NCBI GenBank assembly: GCA_020636835.1
Contig: JACJXC010000004.1
Location: forward strand, 455,856-519,855
DNA: 64,000 nt
Direction: 5' to 3'
Source: Bacteroidales bacterium
Lineage (GTDB): Bacteria; Bacteroidota; Bacteroidia; Bacteroidales; Tenuifilaceae
Position 1 is the first letter of the stretch, and each line of letters begins with the position of its first letter. The position numbers and the translations under genes are program-made. The notes beneath the pieces were generated by a model. It worked only from the letters and a program-made list of their open reading frames with translations, did not search any database and was not told the DNA's origin. Of this stretch, positions 46,077-55,023 are shown piece by piece.

Positions 46077-49000
46077 TTATTTTGATAACGAAGGTATCTT
46101 AATTTTTGAGAATAGTTCGATAAGTTTTTTTAGCGATTCGTAGTAAAGGGTAACGTAAAGCACAATGGTCATAAACCATATAGCGAATACGTTAAACCAG
46201 AATGTGTCGAAATAAGCACCCATAAAATATTTGCGGGGGGCAAGGAAATGCGACCGAAAATCGAGAAAATGATTTGGCACGGGATCGCGGTAAACTGGAT
46301 CGTTTTGCTGCACCAATTCATCCTGATACTGCAGAATCTTATTTTTTTCGAGAGCCTTAGTGGCCAAATCGGCAATACTCTCGTTGTGGTAAGCCCTTCG
46401 CTTACCTTCGTAAAGCACAGGGTTTGTGTTCACAAGGTACTCAACAATCCGATCGCGCTTTTGGCTCTGAACCTGGAAAATATCGTTATAGAATCGACGC
46501 AGGGTCTCAATATAGTCCAACAAAGAATATGCGGTCTCCTCATCAAACTTATCAGGGGTTAACCTATCAGCACAATTACATTCCACCGATGGAGCATACA
46601 CAGTGGTTTCGGTAGCGATGGCGGTGCGTAATACTGCTAGATATTCCGTAAGCTTTGCCTTTGCCTCGGCATTATCCTTCTGTTCAAGTAATTCCACACA
46701 GCTATTAGCCCGTTTTTCGAGCTCCGGGATGTAGTAAACCGTTTTATAGTCGGCGTTACGCTGCACCTTTTCCACATCGTAAAACACCTTCTGGAAAGCA
46801 TTATTCTTAAACTGGTGAACCACCAACGCTTCGTAACCCCACTTGGTAACCATAAATTCGGCCACCAGCGGCACCCGGCTAAAACTCCCCACGGCACGGT
46901 TCAACTTCTCGAAACTAAACATTGCACCAGAAAGCACCATCATTGGAATCATCAGCAATGGGATAACGATGTAAATGGTAACTGCCGAGTTAAAGGTTGC
47001 CGAAATATTCAGGCCCAACATATTGGCGCATACCGCTGTGGAGAAAAGGATCAACCAGTAGTCGAAGTACATTCCTCGAATCTGCAGTATTCCATTGGCT
47101 ATCAATATAAATGTAATTGTTTGAATTGCGGAGAGCAAAAACAGAATGGCAATTTTAGAAAACAGGTAACTCGATCGGCTCAGGTTTAGGAATGCCTCAC
47201 GTTTAAGGATCTTTCGATCCCTGAAGATCTCCTCAGCACTAACAGTTAACCCAATAAACAGCGCCACTATAAGCGCCATAAATATATAAATAGGTATATT
47301 CTCGTTTTCCCTAAAGATGTAAACATTGGAATTGGGATCAGCAATATACCTAATTACAAAGGCCAAGATAAATGCAAGTATCGGGGTCTCAAGTAAATTG
47401 AGAACGATATACTGCATGTTACTAATCTTCGAGAGCAAATCGCGCTTGGTATAAATGAGGAATTGCTTAAACCTCGAAGGAATATTGAGTGAGCGGGGCG
47501 GTTCTGCGGTTTCGTCGGTGATAGAATGCAACTTTATATTTTCGCGGAAATGGCCCTCCCATTTTTGGGGCGATACCTTACGGGTTGGGGTATAACGCCC
47601 AAACTCATCCACAACGCGTGCTTCAATGATATTGAAGATCAGTTCAGGGTTAACATTACCGCAAACAGGGCACTCGCCAACATCGCTGTTGATCTGCATA
47701 TCAATCCGTTTGAAGTACATTACAGCCTCAACAGGATTGCCGTAGTATATCATATAACCGCCGGTATCGAGTATTACCATATTATCGAACATCTTGTAAA
47801 TGTCCGACGACGGTTGGTGGATAACAACAAAAATAAGTTTTCCCTTAAGGGTTAACTCGCGCAAGAGATCCATAACGTTCTCGGAGTCGCGCGACGATAA
47901 TCCAGATGTAGGTTCATCGACAAACAGGATGGATGGCTCGCGGATAAGTTCCAGGGCTATATTCAACCGTTTACGCTGTCCCCCGGAAATCATCTTGTTC
48001 AGTGGCGATCCAACTTTCAAATCCTTACGCTCCAGTAAACCAAGGTTGGTAAGGGTTTTATCCACCATTGTTACCAGTTCCTCCTCGGTTTTATCCTTAA
48101 AGCAGAGCTTTGCGTTATAGTAAAGATTCTCAAAAACGGTAAGTTCCTCAATCAGGAGATCATCCTGAGGAATAACACCGATAACACCCTCAAGTTTATC
48201 CTTTTCGGTGTGCAAGTCGTAACCATTAATTAGCACACGGCCAGATGTTGGCCTCTCGATTCCTGCCAGAACGTTAAGCAGGGTGGTTTTACCAGCACCG
48301 CTGGCTCCCATAATGCCCACAAGCTTGCCATGCCCCTCGTTGAACGAGATGTTACGTAATCCAATCCCTCCGGTTTTAAACTGAAACCCGACATCCTCCA
48401 CTTTATACGAAATACGCACGGCGGTAGAATCGGCCAGAAAATGGGCTACCACATCGGTGTAGTAAACGGGTTTACCCTTGGGCAATTTAAGGGAACTACC
48501 ACTGGCAAACAGGTATATCCTTCGGTTGCTAATGGGAAGTCCGTTCAAGAAAATATCCTCACTCCCGGTGTAACGCAGGAAGTACAGATCCTCACTCTTG
48601 ATTTGTAGAATATAAATGTACCCATCGAGGGCTTCGGTGGGTATATGCTTGCAGGAATGATTTTGCAGGGGCTTGTCGTGAATGGACAGGATACTGGGAA
48701 AATCGAGATCGGCAGGATCGTTCTTCACCACAAAGTTCTCGATGTCGGCAATCTCGTCCTTGGTAAGTTTAAAAACCTCGGCCACCGTATTAATGATAGC
48801 CATCCGCTGCTCGGTAAACTTACGGTCGGCATTAATTAACTCGTACAGACGAACCAGAACAACAATCTTCTGTTTTTGGGTAAGCGTTTTGTTAATCTTC
48901 TTGCAGATTCCGAGAATCCGCACCGAATCCTTCACCGAAGTGAGTTTGCGCTTGCCTTTATCCTCGGCATCAGTTCCATTTTCATCCTTATCGAGTAGCC

Positions 49001-49166
49001 CAGCATGCTCGTCGAAAAGATTTATGTACTCCTTTACGGCCTCATCGTTGAGTTGCTGAGTGAGGAAATTCACCACGTAATCGCGTTCCTTCAGCTCAAC
49101 ACCTTCGTCCTGCTTTGCAATAATTGCAAAGAGTTGCATTAACGCTTTAAGAATCTCTTCACTCAT
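46077..49166 (-). CDS. ABCG-type ABC transporter with TerB-like and FHA-like N-terminal regions
   Basis: The 1,029-residue protein begins with an all-helical TerB-like region (about 1-150, LFAIIAKQDEGVELKERDYVVNF), then a beta-rich FHA-like segment (about 165-235), an ATPase domain (P loop GASGAGKTTLL near 288, ISGGQRKRLNIALEL near 390, LFVDEPTSGLSSRDSE near 412) and an ABC-2 membrane domain with about six helices (600-800 and 1000-1025). Half-transporter order ATPase then membrane is the ABCG layout. The substrate is unknown. Its FHA-like part could read a phosphothreonine made by the SiaB-type kinase upstream, which is inference. Confidence 0.85.
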   Translation of the reverse strand: MSEEILKALMQLFAIIAKQDEGVELKERDYVVNFLTQQLNDEAVKEYINLFDEHAGLLDKDENGTDAEDKGKRKLTSVKDSVRILGICKKINKTLTQKQKIVVLVRLYELINADRKFTEQRMAIINTVAEVFKLTKDEIADIENFVVKNDPADLDFPSILSIHDKPLQNHSCKHIPTEALDGYIYILQIKSEDLYFLRYTGSEDIFLNGLPISNRRIYLFASGSSLKLPKGKPVYYTDVVAHFLADSTAVRISYKVEDVGFQFKTGGIGLRNISFNEGHGKLVGIMGASGAGKTTLLNVLAGIERPTSGRVLINGYDLHTEKDKLEGVIGVIPQDDLLIEELTVFENLYYNAKLCFKDKTEEELVTMVDKTLTNLGLLERKDLKVGSPLNKMISGGQRKRLNIALELIREPSILFVDEPTSGLSSRDSENVMDLLRELTLKGKLIFVVIHQPSSDIYKMFDNMVILDTGGYMIYYGNPVEAVMYFKRIDMQINSDVGECPVCGNVNPELIFNIIEARVVDEFGRYTPTRKVSPQKWEGHFRENIKLHSITDETAEPPRSLNIPSRFKQFLIYTKRDLLSKISNMQYIVLNLLETPILAFILAFVIRYIADPNSNVYIFRENENIPIYIFMALIVALFIGLTVSAEEIFRDRKILKREAFLNLSRSSYLFSKIAILFLLSAIQTITFILIANGILQIRGMYFDYWLILFSTAVCANMLGLNISATFNSAVTIYIVIPLLMIPMMVLSGAMFSFEKLNRAVGSFSRVPLVAEFMVTKWGYEALVVHQFKNNAFQKVFYDVEKVQRNADYKTVYYIPELEKRANSCVELLEQKDNAEAKAKLTEYLAVLRTAIATETTVYAPSVECNCADRLTPDKFDEETAYSLLDYIETLRRFYNDIFQVQSQKRDRIVEYLVNTNPVLYEGKRRAYHNESIADLATKALEKNKILQYQDELVQQNDPVYRDPVPNHFLDFRSHFLAPRKYFMGAYFDTFWFNVFAIWFMTIVLYVTLYYESLKKLIELFSKIKIPSLSK

Positions 49167-49198
49167 GAATTAGGCCATTAAGGGGTAAAAAAGCAAAA

Positions 49199-49582
49199 CT
49201 AGCTCAGGGTGTATCCAACCTGCTCAAAGGGTACGTCAACAATATCGGCATACTCCTCGCCGGCTTCCTGCATATCCTCATCGTCCTCTGGGTAGTACCA
49301 GCGAATCAGGATATCGTTACCAGACTCGTGCATCTGTTCAAGTTTCATCAGAATGTCGAGCAGTAGTTTAGAACTAGCCGTATTGAAATACACCAGTTTA
49401 AAGGTGAAAACGGTTTTTTTATTGGGCGAAGAGGCGTACTCGTCGAGCCAACCCAAAATGGGATCGTAAAAAGCAGTAACATCCTCGGGCAGGGATCGAC
49501 CAGAGATTTCGAAGATCTCGTTTTCGGCATCCAAGATAACAGTTGGGGTGTCGTCGGTACCCATTATTTTGATGGTTTCCAT
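49199..49582 (-). CDS. SiaC-family (DUF1987) regulatory phosphoprotein
   Basis: A 127-residue protein with the DUF1987 fold: FEISGRSLPEDVTAFYDPILGWLDEY and KLVYFNTASSKLLLDIL. The Thr in YFNTAS is residue 68, the same number and context as the phosphorylated Thr68 of Pseudomonas SiaC. In that system SiaC switches between SiaB kinase and a target enzyme according to phosphorylation. Here it stands directly after a SiaB homologue (12-base gap) and a SiaA-like phosphatase. Confidence 0.88.
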   Translation of the reverse strand: METIKIMGTDDTPTVILDAENEIFEISGRSLPEDVTAFYDPILGWLDEYASSPNKKTVFTFKLVYFNTASSKLLLDILMKLEQMHESGNDILIRWYYPEDDEDMQEAGEEYADIVDVPFEQVGYTLS

Positions 49583-49594
49583 ATTTTTTAGTAT

Positions 49595-50170
49595 TTACTC
49601 GTTTCTGGAAATAGTAGATGTAAGGATAAAGAAGTGCGACTCCTCGTCGATGGGCAGGAAGTGGTACTCCAACTTGCGTCCAGTCTTACGGGCAATATCG
49701 ATGAAACCCAAGCCAGCGCCACCCTTTTCCGACAGTCGGCCTTCGCGCATTTGTGTTTTGTAGAGCTGTTTTAGCCCCTCCTTATCGAGAGTATTGATGT
49801 AATCGAGAATTTTAGACAACTCGTCGATTTTGGTATTCTCAATTACGTTCCCGGTGGTAACGTGGTACTCCGAGTCGCCCTTGCTAACCATGAAGATTCC
49901 ACGGCCGGCAAACAGGAAGTCGTCGGAGCCAAAGCTATCGGCGTGCTTACTGATATTCTGCAAGCACTCCACCATTACGTGGAATACTTTTTTCTGCACG
50001 GAGTTGGATTCTTCCTCCTTGGCCATATTCGACTCGGTGAGCGAGGTAAAAGCCTTTGTAATTTGGTGAGTGATTTCACCCTCGTAAACAAGGGTAATTT
50101 CGTGAGCTTTCATCGACTTATAGAAGTCGTAAACAAACTCTAGAAATCCTCTAACATTTTTCTTATCCAT
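49595..50170 (-). CDS. SiaB-family protein kinase
   Basis: A 191-residue GHKL-type ATPase: helical N-terminus, N box VECLQNISKHADSF (about 83-96) and a G box EKGGAGLGFIDIARKTG near 150-166, followed by a short beta hairpin. This order is the SiaB/anti-sigma-kinase pattern; SiaB phosphorylates the Thr of SiaC. It sits 39 bases after the phosphatase gene and 12 before siaC. Confidence 0.87.
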   Translation of the reverse strand: MDKKNVRGFLEFVYDFYKSMKAHEITLVYEGEITHQITKAFTSLTESNMAKEEESNSVQKKVFHVMVECLQNISKHADSFGSDDFLFAGRGIFMVSKGDSEYHVTTGNVIENTKIDELSKILDYINTLDKEGLKQLYKTQMREGRLSEKGGAGLGFIDIARKTGRKLEYHFLPIDEESHFFILTSTISRNE

Positions 50171-50209
50171 AGCCCGTAAAATTATATAATTTACGAATAA
50201 TTAGCAATT

Positions 50210-52822
50210 TTAGAACTCAATTCCGATCAGCAAAATATCATCAACTTGTTTTACATCACCCTTAAACTGATCAAAATCTTTCGAAAAAACCTCGGACAGC
50301 TCAGCCATCGACAACTTATGGTTGTTCATAATGATGTCGCGTACACGCTGTGGGCCATACTTCCGTTTATCCTCGCCTCCCACCTGATCCACAATTCCAT
50401 CGGAGAAGAAAAACGCCCTATCGCCAGGCTGAATATCGATTACATAGTTCTCGAAATTCTCCTCAGCCTTTTTAGGGTGTGGTATTCCACCAATGGCCTT
50501 TCGGTTACCCTTATACTCAAGCAATTCGCCCTTGCGGAACAGGAATAGCGGACGGTGCGCCCCGGAGTACTGCAACTCCTTTTTCTTGGGGTTGATCTTG
50601 CAAAATGCAATATCCATGCCATCGCGGGCATCGGCATCGGGTCTATCCTGTTTAAGGGTTTTCCGGACGCCGAAATGCAACCTGTCCAAAATTTCTCCTG
50701 CCGTGTACGACGAGTCGTGGTCAACAACGTTGTTCAACGTAAAATAGCCTATAAACGAGAGCAACGCGCCGGGTACTCCATGGCCTGTACAGTCCACTGC
50801 GGCAATGTAAATATAGTCATCTTTTAGGAAAAACCAAGGGAAATCGCCACTAACTACATCGCGGGGATGATAATAAATGAACGATTTGGGCAAATACTGG
50901 CGAATAATCTTATTATTGGGAAGGATAGAGGTCTGGATACGCTGAGCGTAATTAATACTCTCGGTGATTTTTCGGTTCTTATCCTGAATCTCCATCTCGA
51001 TACGCTTGGCCTCGGAGATATCGTGCCCAACAAAAAGAATGGTTTCCAACTCGTTCTCGTTAAATTCGGGGATGGCTACTATGTGCATTATAACACTCCC
51101 CATTTGGGATTCGAAGGAAATATCGCCCTCCATTTTCTCCTTATTCACCCGAATATTCTTAATGGCATCCTTTATAAAATCGGCCAGTGTAGGGTTAATC
51201 TCAAGCGACGAGAGGGTTTGGTTAATCAAATCCTTATAATCGATACCAAGGTACTGCTCTACCATAGGGTTGGCGTAGAAGAACTGCCCCGCGGTATTGA
51301 TACGCATAATAATATCGATGGAGTTTTCCGAGAGCGACTGCATCTTACTCTTCATGCGCTCCTCCTTTTCGGCACGCTTTCGCTCGGTAATATCGCGCGA
51401 GTTGATAATGATTCCGCCAATTGCGGCATCGTCGAGTAGGTTGCGCCCGGAAACTTCAAGAAATATCTTCTCACCATCCTTCTTCATAAAGGTGTACTGA
51501 ATGGTGATGGATACGCGTGGATTCTCGAGCAGCTGCTCAAACATCTCGTTAAAATCGATTTCGCCCTTGCGGGTTAACCGGTCGAAGTCCTTACCGCCCA
51601 TCATCTCGTTGGGGGTGTAGCCCAAAATTTTGGTAACCGATGGGCTTATGTAGGTTAACTGCTTCTCGTTATTGTAAATAGAAATAATCTCGGAGGCATT
51701 TTCGAGCAGGGAGTGCAACCGTTTCTGGGCATTCTCAACCTCTTTGATCTTTGTTTCGAGCTTAGCATTCGATTTTTCGAGCTCTTCGTGGGTTGCCCGC
51801 ATCTCCTCGGCATTCTGGCGAAGCTCCTCCTCATTCTCGCGGAGCTCCTGAGTCATCTGCTGAGCCTCCTGCAACAACCTTTCGGTTTTTTGGTTGATGC
51901 GGAGGTTGAATATGGTACGAGCAATAATTTCGCCTACCTCGCGGAGGAACCTAATTGTGAGCTCCGGGATTTCGTCGTCGATGGAGGCGAACTCCAGAAC
52001 GCCCTCCAGTTTCTCGTCAGTTATAAGGGGTATAAGCAGAAGGCTTTTGGGCTTTTTATCGCCCAGGATGCCCGAAGTAATCGTGGCGTAATCGTCGGGA
52101 ATCTCGGTCCGGTAAATATAATCCTTCTCGTAGGCACACTCGCCAATTAAGCCCTGCCCCACCCTGAATTCTTGCTGCACATACTTTTTCCGATTATAGG
52201 CATAGGTGGCGAGGTTTGTGAGCAAACGCTGTTCTTCGTCGTAAATGTAAAGAGCTCCCTGAACGGAATTAATATACCGGATTAACTTAACCAGCACCTC
52301 GTACGAGAGCTCCTCAATATTGTTATGAAGCCTAAGAATGTAGGATATTTCGTCCTTCCCTTTGGTTATCCAGTTCTGCTCTCCCTCCTTTTTTTGATTG
52401 GCCAACAGGTTGTTACGCATCAGCACTAGCGATTTACCGAGCACATCGTCGTCGCCACCGATTACGAAATCCGAAACGTAATCGCCCTCACCGATACGCT
52501 TGGCGAAAAGTGCGTTTTTGTTGATATCCTCGTCGCGTTGGGCAAGTTCCCTTTCGAGTACGGCCACTTTGCTGTAATGGCGTTTAACCTGTTGCCAAGC
52601 AGCGTAAGCCACAAGCAACGGGAGGAAATCGATAATCCAGAGCACGAGGTTTGTTCTATGAATAGTCGCAATGCTGTGGAGGCTAAAAGGGATGGCCTTC
52701 AGGGAGATGTCGATAATCCATGCGGCAATAGGGAAGAGCAATCCTACAAGAATGGTTATCGCAACTTTCCGTCGGATTACGCTTTTACTATCTGTTGCCG
52801 ATAAAATCCCAAAAGATGTCAT
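50210..52822 (-). CDS. SiaA-like PP2C (SpoIIE) phosphatase with GAF and PAS domains
   Basis: The 870-residue protein has two membrane helices near its N-terminus (about 18-40 and 59-79), a GAF domain (about 180-305, GQGLIGECAYEKDYIYRTEIPDDYATITSG), a coiled coil (about 315-370), two PAS domains (about 370-490 and 500-610), and a SpoIIE-type PP2C domain (about 640-870) with AVDCTGHGVPGALLS and FFFSDGIVDQVGG, the metal-binding aspartates. It would dephosphorylate the SiaC protein. It begins one base before the GAF protein gene ends upstream in the operon. Confidence 0.9.
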   Translation of the reverse strand: MTSFGILSATDSKSVIRRKVAITILVGLLFPIAAWIIDISLKAIPFSLHSIATIHRTNLVLWIIDFLPLLVAYAAWQQVKRHYSKVAVLERELAQRDEDINKNALFAKRIGEGDYVSDFVIGGDDDVLGKSLVLMRNNLLANQKKEGEQNWITKGKDEISYILRLHNNIEELSYEVLVKLIRYINSVQGALYIYDEEQRLLTNLATYAYNRKKYVQQEFRVGQGLIGECAYEKDYIYRTEIPDDYATITSGILGDKKPKSLLLIPLITDEKLEGVLEFASIDDEIPELTIRFLREVGEIIARTIFNLRINQKTERLLQEAQQMTQELRENEEELRQNAEEMRATHEELEKSNAKLETKIKEVENAQKRLHSLLENASEIISIYNNEKQLTYISPSVTKILGYTPNEMMGGKDFDRLTRKGEIDFNEMFEQLLENPRVSITIQYTFMKKDGEKIFLEVSGRNLLDDAAIGGIIINSRDITERKRAEKEERMKSKMQSLSENSIDIIMRINTAGQFFYANPMVEQYLGIDYKDLINQTLSSLEINPTLADFIKDAIKNIRVNKEKMEGDISFESQMGSVIMHIVAIPEFNENELETILFVGHDISEAKRIEMEIQDKNRKITESINYAQRIQTSILPNNKIIRQYLPKSFIYYHPRDVVSGDFPWFFLKDDYIYIAAVDCTGHGVPGALLSFIGYFTLNNVVDHDSSYTAGEILDRLHFGVRKTLKQDRPDADARDGMDIAFCKINPKKKELQYSGAHRPLFLFRKGELLEYKGNRKAIGGIPHPKKAEENFENYVIDIQPGDRAFFFSDGIVDQVGGEDKRKYGPQRVRDIIMNNHKLSMAELSEVFSKDFDQFKGDVKQVDDILLIGIEF

Positions 52823-52823
52823 A

Positions 52824-53618
52824 CTAATCCTGGCTTATAGGTTTGTTTGCAGTAAGAACCTCTCCCAGCCTGTAACCCAGAGCTGCAAAAAGCGCTTCGT
52901 GCTGCGTATTAAATGCTTTAAACGATGCCAATTCAAAAACACCAATAGTTTCGGCATCTGGAGTAACAATAGGGGCAATAAGCAGATGCCGCGGCGAGCT
53001 TTTACCTAAACCCGAGAGTATTGTGATGTAGTCGTCAGGTACGGTGTCGAGATTCAGCACCTTTTTATTTTTGGCCACCTGCCCGGGCAGAGTATCGCCC
53101 TCGATATACGAAACGGGCTGAGTTTCGGAGAAAAAGGCATAACCCGCTGCGAATGAAAACACCCCCGACTCAGGATCCTTGTGGTAAAAAAGACCCTGTG
53201 CTACCTCCACCCGCTTCGCAATATTGGCAAACATGGCCTCGCCAAACTTTTCGAGGTTGGATGTATCGATTGCTGGAATAAATTCCGTCACGGTAGTTTC
53301 AACATCAATGGCAGTTTCACCAACCTCTTGAACCGTCTCCTTGACCTCTGTTTTAAGCGAATTCTCGAGGGTTTGCTTTAACGCCGCCACTTCGGAATGG
53401 AGTTGGGCATTTTCGGCCTTAGCGCTTGCAAATAGCGAATACAGGAGCAACCCAATAAATACTGGCAGAGCAACAAATACGATGAATAATGTTGGGGTGG
53501 AGTGTCCCAAAGCAACAAAGGCGTTATGGGCACTACCAAATGCTAGCAATATGCTAATCAGGAGCAAAACCAGCAAAAGCAATGGCAAAAACTTGGAATT
53601 TGTACTGATCAGCTTCAT
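52824..53618 (-). CDS. Membrane-anchored GAF-domain protein
   Basis: The 264-residue protein has two membrane helices (about 11-30 and 42-62), a coiled linker (about 65-110) and a GAF domain (about 125-255) whose VPDDYITILSGLGKSSPRHLLIAPI is close to matching stretches in the phosphatase and receptor of this operon. It has no effector domain, so it probably modulates a partner. The ATG at 53618 begins MKLISTNSKFL; an earlier in-frame TTG is not supported. Confidence 0.78.
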   Translation of the reverse strand: MKLISTNSKFLPLLLLVLLLISILLAFGSAHNAFVALGHSTPTLFIVFVALPVFIGLLLYSLFASAKAENAQLHSEVAALKQTLENSLKTEVKETVQEVGETAIDVETTVTEFIPAIDTSNLEKFGEAMFANIAKRVEVAQGLFYHKDPESGVFSFAAGYAFFSETQPVSYIEGDTLPGQVAKNKKVLNLDTVPDDYITILSGLGKSSPRHLLIAPIVTPDAETIGVFELASFKAFNTQHEALFAALGYRLGEVLTANKPISQD

Positions 53619-53622
53619 AATA

Positions 53623-54183
53623 TTAACTTTTAATATTTTGCAAAAACTTAATAATATCGTTGGTGTTATAAACAAAATCGACCTTGGTCATTTTCAACGA
53701 GGCCTCGGTCATGGTTTTCACCTGGCACTCTTCGGGATCCTGTACGATGGCCAAGCCGCCCAAATCCTTAATCTTCTTCAGACCGTAAGCCCCATCGCGG
53801 TTAGCTCCGGAAAGGATTATTCCAATGAGTTTTTCGCGGTAAACCTGAGCTGCTGTAACAAATGACAGATCGATGCTTGGGCGCGAATGGTTAACCGGAT
53901 CCTCGGTGGACAGGGCTATTTTGTTACCCAGTTCGATGTACATGTGGTAATTAGCCGGAGCAAGGTAAGCCCTGCCGGGTTTAATTTGATCCTTATCGAA
54001 CGGTTCGATAATTGGTATGCCGGATTTTATTGAAAGCGCCTCCACAAATCCACTACGCACGTGTTTTAAACGGTGCAGGCAAAGAAGAATGGGAAGCGGG
54101 AAATTGGGCGATAACGAATGAAGTATTCGGGTTATTACCTGAAAGCTACCTGCCGATCCGCCTATGATTACTGCCTTATACAT
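53623..54183 (-). CDS. Stand-alone CheB-type methylesterase domain
   Basis: A 186-residue CheB C-terminal domain: nucleophile in GGSAGS (Ser10), catalytic His in CLHRLKH (His37), Asp in SGANRDGAYGL, and VQDPEECQVKTMTEASL near the end. It demethylates or deamidates glutamate/glutamine sites on receptors. It lacks the receiver domain that normally controls CheB, so its regulation must come from elsewhere. It is 5 bases after the second cheR and 4 before the GAF gene. Confidence 0.9.
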   Translation of the reverse strand: MYKAVIIGGSAGSFQVITRILHSLSPNFPLPILLCLHRLKHVRSGFVEALSIKSGIPIIEPFDKDQIKPGRAYLAPANYHMYIELGNKIALSTEDPVNHSRPSIDLSFVTAAQVYREKLIGIILSGANRDGAYGLKKIKDLGGLAIVQDPEECQVKTMTEASLKMTKVDFVYNTNDIIKFLQNIKS

Positions 54184-54188
54184 ATGTG

Positions 54189-55022
54189 CTAAGTGGTTTT
54201 ACGCTTATAAATCTTTTCGTTATCGTTAAATACGGTAAATTTATTGTTTGCATTTGTATTTTCCAAAGTTTCTTTAATTCCGAGGGCTAAAAAACCTCCT
54301 GCCACAAGGCTAGTAGTGAGTTTCTGAATCACTTTATCTTGCAATAACTGGTTATAGTAAATGATCTGATTCCTAAAAATAGCCAGTTTCACAGCGCCAG
54401 GATCGTCCTCTACCGTTGTTTTCTGCTTAACAAAAGTAACATTTTTCACCAAATCGGTATCAAAAACCATTGTGTTTCCATCCATGGTATAGTACGACGA
54501 ATACTGCGCTTTCCCGTTTAGGCGCTGATAATTAGCCTCGTTAGTCTCCAGATCCTTAGGATCCAACCGCCCACTTTTGATCCGATTAATGCACTTATCG
54601 GTGAAAACATTAGCATATATCTGAACGCTATCGAGTAGGTTTAGCTCCTTAAGAATAATAGCCAGAGAGTAAAGCTCCTCGCCCGAGTCGAACGAAGCAA
54701 CCCAAATGCGGGGTTTATTGGCCGAACCGCGTGCAATATCGGGAATCACCTCATCGCGAAGCACTCGCCAAAACGAGGGATCGCGGAACATTTCAGTAGT
54801 ATCGGGAGATATTTCGTGAAGGAATTGACCAATGAAATCCTTATTGTTCTGCAGGCGATTAACGAGCCCATCGGCATCGCGCAACCCATTACTATTAATA
54901 ACATATTCCAACCGGCGTTTAAAAGCGGTAAGCGCATAATCTCTAAAATCGTAACCAAAATCATCGAGTAATGTTTTGATCACATTCCGTGTATCTACAA
55001 TTCCTATTTCGTATCTTATCAT
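54189..55022 (-). CDS. Divergent CheR-like methyltransferase
   Basis: The 277-residue protein has the CheR N-terminal helices and NTTEMFRDPSFW-type block (about 73-85), but the SAM-binding loop reads ASFDSGEELYSLA (109-121) in place of the usual GCSTGEEPYSLA, and the later CRNVLIYF reads FRNQIIYYN. With the glycine and cysteine of the loop gone, methyltransferase activity is doubtful; a scaffold or competitor role for the other CheR is possible. It lies one base after the receptor gene. Confidence 0.82.
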   Translation of the reverse strand: MIRYEIGIVDTRNVIKTLLDDFGYDFRDYALTAFKRRLEYVINSNGLRDADGLVNRLQNNKDFIGQFLHEISPDTTEMFRDPSFWRVLRDEVIPDIARGSANKPRIWVASFDSGEELYSLAIILKELNLLDSVQIYANVFTDKCINRIKSGRLDPKDLETNEANYQRLNGKAQYSSYYTMDGNTMVFDTDLVKNVTFVKQKTTVEDDPGAVKLAIFRNQIIYYNQLLQDKVIQKLTTSLVAGGFLALGIKETLENTNANNKFTVFNDNEKIYKRKTT

Positions 55023-55023
55023 A

